Origin: Pseudomonadota bacterium
GTDB lineage: Bacteria; Pseudomonadota; Alphaproteobacteria; Rhizobiales; Rhizobiaceae
DNA: 28,942 nt
Reading direction: 5' to 3'
Assembly: GCA_023388675.1 (NCBI GenBank)
Contig: JAEWFU010000039.1
Location: forward strand, 1 to 28,942
Shown piece after piece: positions 8,553 through 15,976 of this stretch; position 1 is the stretch's first letter, and each line of letters starts with the position of its first letter. The notes beneath the pieces are model-generated. The model had not been told where the DNA came from. It saw nothing but the letters and a program-made list of their open reading frames with translations, and did not search any database. A program made the translations under genes and the position numbers.

Positions 8553-8615
8553 ATCTGCTTCAGCCCACTCCTCTACGAGGCACGCAATCTCGTCGAGGAA
8601 TGGGCTGAAGCAGAT
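8553..8615. repeat. 27-bp near-perfect inverted repeat in the islet
   Basis: The arms at 8553-8579 and 8589-8615 match as reverse complements at 25 of 27 positions, separated by 9 nt. Because the arms are in phase, both strands encode a related peptide ending VEEWAEAD. It lies in the 207-nt gap between the two small minus-strand genes. There is no T run. It may be an attenuating hairpin, a recombination remnant or a mobile-element end. Confidence 0.75.
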
Positions 8616-8650
8616 TTCGCCGCAATGAGGAATGCTCAGCCGGAGGGCCT

Positions 8651-9076
8651 TCAGCCACCAATGCGTATTTCCCGTGTCAGCGACCAATCTTGAGCCACGA
8701 TCTCAATTGTGTCGTCACGGAAGTAGAACAGGAATTGACGGGAGGCCGGCAAGTCCGCCGACAAGACGTCCCAATCGTCGTCCTCGACGACCCGGGTATC
8801 ACCCATAACCTCGTAGAACTCGCCCCATTTCGGAGCCTGGCCGCTGTATAGTCCCTGTCCTGCAAACCATGCATGATCGTTCGTCGCGTCCCAACGAAAG
8901 CGACTGCAACCAAGGAATCGTAGTGTCGCAATCTCCCCAGGATCGGCACTGTAGGCCCACGGGTTAAGACGAAAAGAAAGACAGACCGTATTGCCTTCGA
9001 CCGCCAGTTCCACATCAGGAGCATTGGGCTCGGCATTCCAATCGGTGTTAAGATGCTGGAACGACAAATTGGTCAT
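8651..9076 (-). CDS. Small orphan protein, 141 residues, unknown function
   Basis: The product is soluble, acidic and rich in aromatic residues and predicted beta strands (VELAVEGNTVCLSFRLN, QFLFYFRDDTIEIVAQDW). It has no signal peptide or membrane helix. The pattern of alternating strands and many Trp/Asp residues resembles small stand-alone immunity-like proteins, but I do not recognise the family and see no toxin partner. The ATG at 9076 is my choice; an in-frame ATG at 9130 would add 18 basic residues (KNDGDRQKPPSRRARW). Neither has a clear binding site. It sits 70 nt downstream of the stop of the AsmA-like gene on the same strand, has lower G+C than its neighbours, and belongs to the accessory islet. 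Confidence 0.6.
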   Translation of the reverse strand: MTNLSFQHLNTDWNAEPNAPDVELAVEGNTVCLSFRLNPWAYSADPGEIATLRFLGCSRFRWDATNDHAWFAGQGLYSGQAPKWGEFYEVMGDTRVVEDDDWDVLSADLPASRQFLFYFRDDTIEIVAQDWSLTREIRIGG

Positions 9077-9145
9077 CAGCCATCTTGCACGCCGAGAGGG
9101 CGGTTTCTGCCTATCGCCGTCGTTTTTCATTTATGAGTTCACGGC

Positions 9146-12100
9146 CTAGCGGTATTCGAACACGGACCGGAAGATGCCGGGCGCGATGACGGATAACGGA
9201 TTGACCTGAAGTTGCGGCTCGCCGGCCTTCCCGGCGAGCCGGAAGGTGATGCCGATCAGGCCCCGGTCGCGCCCGTTGCCGAGGATCTGACCGATCAGCG
9301 GAATCTCGCCGAAAATGCGGTTGAGGCCATAGGCGGGCATGAACGTGCCCGTCATGTCCATGTTGCCGGCGGTATCGTAGAAAGTGCCCTGGAAGGTCGA
9401 GCCGATCTGCGACCCGCGTACCACGCCCTGCTGCAGGTTCAGAAATCCCTGCCCTTTTTCGATCAGCGAGAAGCCGCGCTCGAACTGCACGCGCGAGGTG
9501 TCGATCTCGCCGCGCACGGCCTGATTGAGGGAGCGTCCGTCATTGGCGGGCGCCGTGGAGACGAGCGAGCGCAGCCGCGGTTCGTCTACGATCCAGAAAT
9601 CGCGCGCGTCGACCTGGCCGCGTAGCGGCCCGTTGCCGGTGCCTGCGAGGGACATGGCGATCGTTCCGCCTTCCATGTGCTCATATATGTCGAGGAAGCG
9701 CAGCAGCGCGCCGGCATCGGCGGAATTCATGACGACCGTGCGGGCTTCACCCTCGCGCCCGTCGCGGAACGTCACCTGCCTGCCGCTGGCGGTGGTTCCG
9801 GAAAATTCGAGCCTGTCGGTGCGCGCGCCGGTGCCGCTGTATTTCAGCTTCACATCGCTGAGCGCCTCGCCGTGGAAGCCGACGACGCGATCGGCCTCCA
9901 GGTCGAGCGTGACGGGCGCGGCACCGCCCTGAGACGTGCCGCCGGTGGAATCCTTGGCGTACAGCTTCACGACCGAGCGGGCGTCGATGCTCTTGCCGCG
10001 CACGGTGATCGCATAGCCCTTGCCCTGCGCCTTCATGTCGAAGGAGAAATCGTCGCCGCGGTTGAGGCGTGCGGTGGGAAAACGCACGCTCGTCACTTCG
10101 CCGCGGGTGAAGGAAAGCGCGCCGCTGGCGCTGAATGTCTCGCCCGAGAGATTGAAATCGCGCAGGTCGACCCGGTTGCCGTCCATGGCCAGCGAGAAGG
10201 CGACGGTGGCGGGCACGCCCTTGCCCTTGCTCCAGCCGGCCCAGGGTATCGTCAGCGTCGCGTCCCGCAAGCTCGCCTTGATGGCACGGCTTTCGCTGGA
10301 TCCGTCGTCCAGCTCGACCTCGGTCACGCCCGACAGCAATACGTCGAGGCCGGGCGCGATCGCCTCGCGGGCCGCATCGTCCATTTTCAGTGCAATGCTA
10401 CGTGCGCGCACGACCGGGCTGTTCGCCCCCAGCGGCTCGACGAGCTTGAGTGTCGCCGGCGACCCGTTCATGCGCGCCTGCGCATCGATCACTGCCTTTG
10501 TCGGATCAACGGTGATGTTTCCGTTGGCGGCTGTGATCGTCTGGCCGTCGAACGGTTCGGCAAGCGACAGATTCTCGTAGTCGAGATCGACCTGCCAATC
10601 GAGGCTTTCCAACGGAATCGAGCGCTGCAGCGGAATGTCCGCAATCACAGTGCCTTTGACGGACCCGGAAAGATCGGCGGGTTTCAGGTCGATGAAACGC
10701 TGGACATCGATGGGATCGTAGCTGGCAAGCTGGAGGACGCTGCCCGCCTCCCCCTCGACGTCGATGCGCAGCTTGCCGATCACGGGCGTCACATGCGCCT
10801 CGCGCACGGTGAGTTCGCCATTGCTGGCCTTGACCGTGCGCCCGCCCGTCATGAAGACGGTGCCGCTTTCAAGGCTGATGTCCACGTCGGAACCGCGGAA
10901 CGTAACCGCTCCCACACCGTCGCGCACGGGCGGGATGCGCCCCGCAACGTCGAAGCGCGTGCCCCGTATCGAAAACGTACCAGAGACTTCCCTGGCGCCG
11001 AACGGCACGCCGTTGCCGATACGGCCCGGCGGCGTGGTCAGGTCCAGCCGCCCTGTCTCGACATGGCCGCCATAGATGTTGGACAATACCCAGTTGCGCG
11101 CGCCGCCGGCGGCGAACCAGGGCCAGAGCTGCTTGACCTCACCGACGGGCATGTTCCGCACGTCCAGCGCCATTTCGAGGCCGGGGCTCTTGCCCCGCTC
11201 GAATATGGCGGCAGCGCGGCCCTCCACCTCCCCTTGAGAAGACCTGACGCCCATCTGGTCGACGCTGAGGCGACGGGATTCCGGATCCCACAATCCGGCG
11301 AGCCGCGCGACGACCGGCAGCGCCGGCTCCGGCGAGCCGTCGGGCGACACGGTTGAACCATCACTGACCAGTTCGAAACGGTATGTCGGTTGCGCGGACG
11401 CCGGATTGGGACCGACTGCACCATTGAACCGCCAGAACGAGCGTCCATTGGCAATATCGAGCCTTTCGATTTCGACCTTTCCGGTGCCGCGCTCCATGCT
11501 GGCGGCAACGTCGACATCGGCGATGAAAGAACCATCCTGCCCGAACGGTATGGTGAGCGCTGCAACGTGCGCGTCGATGTCCAGCCGTTCACCCGCCGCG
11601 GACTCGGAACCCGACAGCTCGGCCCTGCCTTCACCGCCGTCCGGCAAGGTGGAGGTGAGCTGGACGGCAAGCGTCTTGACCGTTTCCCCATCCGCGTCCA
11701 GCGCCGCCTGGCCTTCCACGCTGGACACACGGTCGCGGAATTCCAGTTCGCCCGCCAGGGCAAGCGCACCGTGCGCATCGCCTTCAAGGCTGGCGCTGCG
11801 AACGAGGAGCAGGGCGTTGTCGTCGTCACCCAGGACTATCTGGATGTCGGAGAGTTCGATGCCGTCGATATCCTCCCGGTCGAACAAGCCGATGAGCCGC
11901 TTTGCGCCGCCGAAAAGCTGCGACAGCGCGGCATCGCCATCGAGCAGCCCCTTTTCGTCGAACACGGGCAATTGCCGGCCGCCCCCCTCTATGCGGATCG
12001 CGGCCGGTTCTATGCGGGCGTCGGAGAGCCTCGCACTGGCAAGCTCGATCTGGCCGCGCAACAACGGCAGCAGGCGCAAACCAAAGCGCGCCGAACCGAT

Positions 12101-12538
12101 CTGCATGACTTCCCGGCCATCGGCCGAGGCCGTAAGGCGAGCGTTTTCCACGCTCAGCCCTATCAGCCTCAACCCGGCGAACGAGATGCCGACCCCGCCG
12201 ATCTCAGCGTTGAAATCCTTACCCGCCAGAGCGGAAACGGCCTGCTGCGCCTGAAGCCGCAGCCTTTCGTCCCCGATGCCCGAAAAAAGCGCCGCAGCCG
12301 CCACGACCACGATCAACGCGACCGTCATCGCCGCCATGAACGCGATCTTGATGCCGCGACGGCATACGCGCAGCCAGGGCGGCGTCTGCGTCAGCGGAAG
12401 AGCGGAGGGAAACTGGTCGAGACTCGTTATGTCGCCGCGGCGAAACCGGATCTTTTCATGAGGAGGTGCCTCGTGATGCACGCCGCCGAGCCTGTTTCCC
12501 ACGTTGGACGAATCTGCCGAAACCACTATACCCGTCAC
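9146..12538 (-). CDS. Large AsmA-like (DUF3971/YhdP-type) envelope protein
   Basis: The product is up to 1130 residues. A basic cytoplasmic N-terminus (EKIRFRRGDI near 28-37) leads to one membrane helix (about 63-85, IKIAFMAAMTVALIVVVAAA), and about 1040 residues of repeating beta-strand-rich sequence follow in the periplasm. The C-terminal block (LIEKGQGFLNLQQGVVRGSQ, then TGTFMPAYGLNRIFGEIPLI and GLIGITFRLAGK) is typical of AsmA-like C-terminal domains. Family members such as YhdP, TamB and AsmA are thought to form grooves that move phospholipid between the membranes; a similar role is inferred here. The GTG at 12538 gives the longest form; internal GTG codons could equally be used and no start has a clear binding site. 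It is divergent from bcp, with only 33 nt between their start codons. Confidence 0.85.
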   Translation of the reverse strand: MTGIVVSADSSNVGNRLGGVHHEAPPHEKIRFRRGDITSLDQFPSALPLTQTPPWLRVCRRGIKIAFMAAMTVALIVVVAAAALFSGIGDERLRLQAQQAVSALAGKDFNAEIGGVGISFAGLRLIGLSVENARLTASADGREVMQIGSARFGLRLLPLLRGQIELASARLSDARIEPAAIRIEGGGRQLPVFDEKGLLDGDAALSQLFGGAKRLIGLFDREDIDGIELSDIQIVLGDDDNALLLVRSASLEGDAHGALALAGELEFRDRVSSVEGQAALDADGETVKTLAVQLTSTLPDGGEGRAELSGSESAAGERLDIDAHVAALTIPFGQDGSFIADVDVAASMERGTGKVEIERLDIANGRSFWRFNGAVGPNPASAQPTYRFELVSDGSTVSPDGSPEPALPVVARLAGLWDPESRRLSVDQMGVRSSQGEVEGRAAAIFERGKSPGLEMALDVRNMPVGEVKQLWPWFAAGGARNWVLSNIYGGHVETGRLDLTTPPGRIGNGVPFGAREVSGTFSIRGTRFDVAGRIPPVRDGVGAVTFRGSDVDISLESGTVFMTGGRTVKASNGELTVREAHVTPVIGKLRIDVEGEAGSVLQLASYDPIDVQRFIDLKPADLSGSVKGTVIADIPLQRSIPLESLDWQVDLDYENLSLAEPFDGQTITAANGNITVDPTKAVIDAQARMNGSPATLKLVEPLGANSPVVRARSIALKMDDAAREAIAPGLDVLLSGVTEVELDDGSSESRAIKASLRDATLTIPWAGWSKGKGVPATVAFSLAMDGNRVDLRDFNLSGETFSASGALSFTRGEVTSVRFPTARLNRGDDFSFDMKAQGKGYAITVRGKSIDARSVVKLYAKDSTGGTSQGGAAPVTLDLEADRVVGFHGEALSDVKLKYSGTGARTDRLEFSGTTASGRQVTFRDGREGEARTVVMNSADAGALLRFLDIYEHMEGGTIAMSLAGTGNGPLRGQVDARDFWIVDEPRLRSLVSTAPANDGRSLNQAVRGEIDTSRVQFERGFSLIEKGQGFLNLQQGVVRGSQIGSTFQGTFYDTAGNMDMTGTFMPAYGLNRIFGEIPLIGQILGNGRDRGLIGITFRLAGKAGEPQLQVNPLSVIAPGIFRSVFEYR

Positions 12539-12571
12539 CGCGCAAGCGTAACCACAAACAAGAGTGAGGGC

Positions 12572-13045
12572 ATGACAAACATCAAGGTCGGCGACCCGGC
12601 ACCGAGCTTCGATCTTCCCGGCGATGGCGGAACGCGTGTGTCGCTAGCCGCCCATCGCGGCGATATTGTGGTTCTGTTCTTCTACCCGAAGGACGACACG
12701 ACTGCCTGCACTACGGAAGCCATCGACTTCAGCGCGCTCAAGCCGCAATTCGACGCGCTCGGCATCGTGCTGATCGGTATTTCGCCGGACAGCGCAAAAA
12801 AACACGACAGGTTCAAGACCAAGCATGGGCTGACCGTCGCGCTTGCATCCGACGAGGAGCGCACCGCCCTCGAGGCCTACGGCGTGTGGGTCGAGAAATC
12901 GATGTACGGCCGCAAATATATGGGCGTCGAACGCACGACGGTGCTGATCGACCGCGAAGGTCAGGTTGCCCGCATCTGGAACAAGGTGAAGGTGCGCGAC
13001 CACGCGGCGGAAGTGCTCGAAGCGGCACGTGAGCTTGCCGCATAA
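12572..13045 (+). CDS. bcp: Peroxiredoxin, Bcp/PrxQ family, one-cysteine form
   Basis: Bcp reduces hydrogen and organic peroxides in the cytoplasm through a peroxidatic cysteine. The 157-residue product has the thioredoxin-fold signature FFYPKDDTTACTTEAIDF with peroxidatic Cys46. The position five residues later, where Escherichia coli Bcp has its resolving Cys, is Ile51, and no other cysteine exists in the protein, so it must act as a one-Cys enzyme with an external thiol. A conserved Arg lies in MGVERTTVLID. The ATG at 12572 has GAGGG close upstream; the frame is open far upstream only as antisense to the AsmA-like gene. A weak hairpin (AACGG/CCGTT, 13061-13077) follows the stop codon. Confidence 0.93.
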   Translation: MTNIKVGDPAPSFDLPGDGGTRVSLAAHRGDIVVLFFYPKDDTTACTTEAIDFSALKPQFDALGIVLIGISPDSAKKHDRFKTKHGLTVALASDEERTALEAYGVWVEKSMYGRKYMGVERTTVLIDREGQVARIWNKVKVRDHAAEVLEAARELAA

Positions 13046-13117
13046 ACTCCAGGGAACGAAAACGGCCGCGTACCGTTCTGTTTGTGAAGCGAGTAATTCC
13101 CTTTCACGGAGATGAAC

Positions 13118-13195
13118 ATGCTGCGCGGTCTTTTGCTTTGGATGATTGGTATTCCTATTCCCATTATCATTCTGCTTTGGCTATTCTTCTTTTAA
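13118..13195 (+). CDS. 25-residue hydrophobic membrane peptide
   Basis: This very small gene has a good ribosome binding site (CACGGAG, ending 6 nt ahead of the ATG) and encodes one short positively flanked membrane helix: MLRG, then a Leu/Trp run, then IGIPIPIIILLWLFFF and stop. An ATG six bases upstream is in frame but too close to the binding site. From memory, similar 25- to 30-residue peptides with an IGIP-P-III core occur in other proteobacteria without known function; this was not searched. It lies between bcp and a strong terminator, so it probably ends that transcript. It is likely an inner-membrane peptide, perhaps a regulator of a larger membrane protein. Confidence 0.6.
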   Translation: MLRGLLLWMIGIPIPIIILLWLFFF

Positions 13196-13237
13196 AGGCG
13201 TCCCGCGCCCGGAAGAATCAACAAGTCTGATTTGAAT

Positions 13238-13260
13238 GCCCCGGCCCCGCCGGGGCGTTT
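13238..13260 (+). terminator. Strong Rho-independent terminator
   Basis: GCCCCGGC (13238-13245) and GCCGGGGC (13249-13256) form a perfect 8-bp stem with a CCC loop, followed by GTTTGCGTTT. It ends the bcp/small-peptide transcript ahead of the M23 peptidase gene. Confidence 0.85.
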
Positions 13261-13309
13261 GCGTTTCGACCACTGCCTGCCGCCCGGCAAAGCTTTGTTA
13301 ACCCTAACA

Positions 13310-14608
13310 ATGTGTAATGCGGCACACGATCCTCCTACTGTTGGGTACGTGTCCGTGAAAGAGAATCGGCAGACTTCGGTCTTCGGCAGACGTAGAGAAC
13401 CGCACACCGTCATCATCGCCCGCGGCGACGAAATCCGGCACTTCATCGTAAGGCCGTGGCTCGCCGCCTTCGTGGGCTCGATGGTGGCTGCGATGGCGAT
13501 CGGCTATCTGCTTGCCACTTCGTATCTGGTGTTGCGCGACGATCTGCTCGGCGCCACGGCCGCGCGGCAGGCCCGCATGCAGCAAGCCTATGAAGACCGC
13601 ATCTCGGCCCTGCGCGCGCAGGTCGACCGCATCACAAGCCGGCAGATTCTCGACCAGCAACTCGTCGAGAGCAAGGTTTCCGAACTGCTGGCCCGGCAGT
13701 CGCAGCTCACCCAGCGCCACGGCCGCATCGGCCCGATCCTCGAACGCGTTACCGGTACAGCCGGCAACCTGCCGGAGACCGCCCCCCTGCCCTCCAGCAA
13801 GCCCGAACTACGCGCGTTGAACGATAAGGCACCGGTGGTGATCGCCGACACCGGAGCCAGCTCGTTCTGGTCGACCAAGCCGGTGAGCCAGGGCTACGAG
13901 AGTGCAGCAGACCGGGCCGACCGCCTTTTTGTCTCGATCAATCGCTCGCTGCGCGCGATCGAATCGGAACAGATCGACGGGATCGATACCGCTACCGAGA
14001 GCGCATTCCTGGCCGCTGATGAAATCGCCGACGCGCTGCAGTCGGCCGGCCTCCCGGTCGAGCTCGATACCAGTGGCGAAGCCGTCGGCGGCCCGCTGCT
14101 CCCGGTGGAGGCAGGCCTCCAGTTCGAGGCGCGGGTGCGCGAACTCGACGAGGCGTTGAGCAAGCTCGAGGCGGTCAAGGCACTGGCACGCGAGATGCCG
14201 ATCCACAACCCGGTGCCGGGCCGGCCCGTTTCGAGCAGCTTCGGCGTACGGCGCGACCCCATCATCAGGCGCCCGGCAATGCATGCCGGCATCGACTTCC
14301 GCGCGCCCTCAGGCACCGATATCCGCAGCACGGGCGCCGGCACGGTGGTCAAGTCCGGCTGGAACGGTGGCTATGGCAGGATGGTCGAGATCGACCACGG
14401 CAACGGCCTGACCACGCGCTATGCGCATATGAGCAAGCTCCGCGTCAAAAAGGGCCAGACGGTAGAAACCGGCGACGTCGTCGGCGAGGTCGGATCGAGC
14501 GGCCGCTCGACCGGGCCGCACCTTCACTACGAGGTTCGCCGCAACGGAGACGCAATCGACCCGTTGCGGTTTCTCAAGGCCGGCAAGAAGGTCAGCAACC
14601 TGCTGTGA
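13310..14608 (+). CDS. Membrane-anchored M23 (LytM-type) metallopeptidase
   Basis: The product is 432 residues: a short basic cytoplasmic segment (SVFGRRREPHTVIIARGD), one membrane helix (about 50-76), a coiled coil (about 80-150), a linker, and a C-terminal LytM domain. The zinc and catalytic residues are intact: His325 and Asp329 in MHAGIDF, His373 in YAHMS, His404 and His406 in PHLHYE. It is therefore probably an active periplasmic peptidoglycan endopeptidase, not a degenerate EnvC-type activator. M23 proteins of this architecture take part in polar growth and division in rhizobia. The start is uncertain: ATG 13310, GTG 13349 and GTG 13355 are all in frame and none has a clear binding site. 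It converges on prfB with a 15-nt gap. Confidence 0.9.
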   Translation: MCNAAHDPPTVGYVSVKENRQTSVFGRRREPHTVIIARGDEIRHFIVRPWLAAFVGSMVAAMAIGYLLATSYLVLRDDLLGATAARQARMQQAYEDRISALRAQVDRITSRQILDQQLVESKVSELLARQSQLTQRHGRIGPILERVTGTAGNLPETAPLPSSKPELRALNDKAPVVIADTGASSFWSTKPVSQGYESAADRADRLFVSINRSLRAIESEQIDGIDTATESAFLAADEIADALQSAGLPVELDTSGEAVGGPLLPVEAGLQFEARVRELDEALSKLEAVKALAREMPIHNPVPGRPVSSSFGVRRDPIIRRPAMHAGIDFRAPSGTDIRSTGAGTVVKSGWNGGYGRMVEIDHGNGLTTRYAHMSKLRVKKGQTVETGDVVGEVGSSGRSTGPHLHYEVRRNGDAIDPLRFLKAGKKVSNLL

Positions 14609-14623
14609 CCGGATCCGGAGACG

Positions 14624-15755
14624 TCAGTCGATATCCTCGACCGGCTCCCCGCTTCCACCCTCGATGCGTTGCGACAGTGCCGCTTCCATGAACTCGTCCA
14701 ACTCGCCGTCGAGCACATCCTGCGGGCTCGTGCTTTCGACACCGGTGCGCAGGTCCTTCACGAGCTGGTAGGGCTGCAGGACATACGAGCGAATCTGGTG
14801 GCCCCAGCCGATGTCGGTCTTCGATGCCTCGGTGGCGTTGGCGACGGCTTCGCGCTTCTTCAGCTCATCTTCATAGAGGCGTGAGCGCAACATCTCCCAG
14901 GCCTTGGCGCGGTTCTTGTGCTGCGAGCGCTCGGCCTGGCACGCAACCACGATGCCGGTCGCCAGGTGCGTGATGCGAACCGCCGAGTCCGTCGTGTTAA
15001 CGTGCTGGCCGCCCGCACCCGACGCTCGATAGGTGTCGATGCGGACATCGGACTCCGACACGTCGATCTGGATCGTGTCGTCGATGACGGGATAGACCCA
15101 GCAGCTTGCAAACGATGTGTGCCGCCGCGCGTTGGAATCGTATGGCGAAATGCGCACGAGCCGGTGCACGCCCGATTCCGTCTTCAACCAGCCATAGGCA
15201 TTGTGGCCCTTGATGTGCACGGTGGCGGACTTGATGCCCGCCTCCTCGCCGTCGTGGACCTCGAGCACCTCGACCTTGAAACCGCGCCGCTCGGCCCAGC
15301 GGGTGTACATGCGCAACAGCATGTTGGCCCAATCCTGGCTTTCCGTGCCGCCGGCACCTGCATGGACTTCGAGATAGGTGTCGTTGGAATCGGCCTCGCC
15401 CGAGAGCAGCGTCTCGATCTGGCGCGCCTGCACCTCGCCGCGCAACGCGCGGATGGCGGTTTCGGCTTCGGCGATCACGGACTGGTCGCCCTCTTCCTCG
15501 CCAAGCGCGATGAGCTCGACACTGTCGTTGAGCGACTGGGTAAGCCCGGTGATACCCTTGATGCCGTCGTCCAGCATCTGGCGTTCCCGCATCAGTTGCT
15601 GCGCTTCCTGAGGATCGTTCCAGAGCTCGGCGTCCTCGGCGCGCATGTTCAGGTAATCAAGTCGTTTTACGGCCTGATCCCAGTCAAAGATGCCTCCTCA
15701 GCAGGGTTATGGCCTGCTTGATTTCGTCGACAAGATATTCGGTTTCTGCGCGCAT
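14624..15755 (-). CDS. prfB: Peptide chain release factor 2, made by programmed +1 frameshift
   Basis: RF2 ends translation at UGA and UAA. The gene is split over two frames: codons 1-23 (ATG at 15755, MRAETEYL to LLRRHL) end at an in-frame TGA, and the remaining 353 codons are in the +1 frame. Joined, they make 376 residues, a normal RF2 length. The product has the stop-recognition motif as SPY (about 203-205; Escherichia coli has SPF) and the GGQ motif at 248-250 (SGAGGQHVN), followed by the conserved SQHKN. The gene is intact, not broken. Frame-0 reading stops when RF2 is plentiful, so the factor limits its own synthesis. It lies downstream of mrcA on the same strand and converges on the M23 gene. 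Confidence 0.96.
15683..15698 (-). promoter_or_regulatory. prfB programmed frameshift signal
   Basis: Read on the minus strand the site is AGGAGG CAT CTT TGA C: an internal Shine-Dalgarno, a three-base spacer, the slippery CTT and the UGA stop with a following C (a weak termination context). Spacing is identical to the Escherichia coli site (AGGGGG TAT CTT TGA C). The ribosome slips +1 on CTT to read GAC in place of TGA. Confidence 0.95.
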
Positions 15756-15976
15756 GGCAGCGTGTGGTCCTGTTGTTCGGATGTCTGAATCGGCGCGGAC
15801 CATAGGGACCGCACAAACAGCTGTAAAGAGCGCCTGCCTACCCGGAGACGGCGATAGCTCGCGCATCGTTCAAGATAGTTGCGAGGGCTTCGGCTTCGCC
15901 CCAAGATCCGGCGCAGCCTTGCCGCACCAAGTCTGCCGGTCGCGCGCCGACAGACCTTTCAGCCAGTTCGCACCAC

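Larger units (their letters stand above)
8090..9145. other. Lower-GC accessory islet between tyrS and the AsmA-like gene
   Basis: A hand count of 8161-8340 gives about 47% G+C, against about 65% for a sampled line in neighbouring tyrS. The stretch carries two small minus-strand genes and a 27-bp inverted repeat but no recognisable transposase, integrase or attachment site. It lies between two conserved housekeeping genes. The composition and orphan content suggest horizontal acquisition; this is inference. Confidence 0.55.

Noticed and set aside
8427..8693. Two opposite small frames around the 27-bp inverted repeat (minus 8427-8687, plus 8469-8693)
   Set aside because: Their resemblance to each other comes only from the inverted repeat; neither has a binding site and both overlap neighbouring genes.
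9677..11356. Long plus-strand open frame opposite the AsmA-like gene
   Set aside because: No motif, no binding site, and fully antisense to a recognisable protein; same for the upstream part of the frame at 11390-12571.
14624..15755. prfB as a frameshifted pseudogene
   Set aside because: The break falls exactly at the known RF2 recoding signal and both parts are intact; it is a programmed frameshift.
15756..15976. Possible small genes between prfB and mrcA
   Set aside because: The short frames overlap the mrcA end or the prfB leader and have no binding site; nothing else is seen there.
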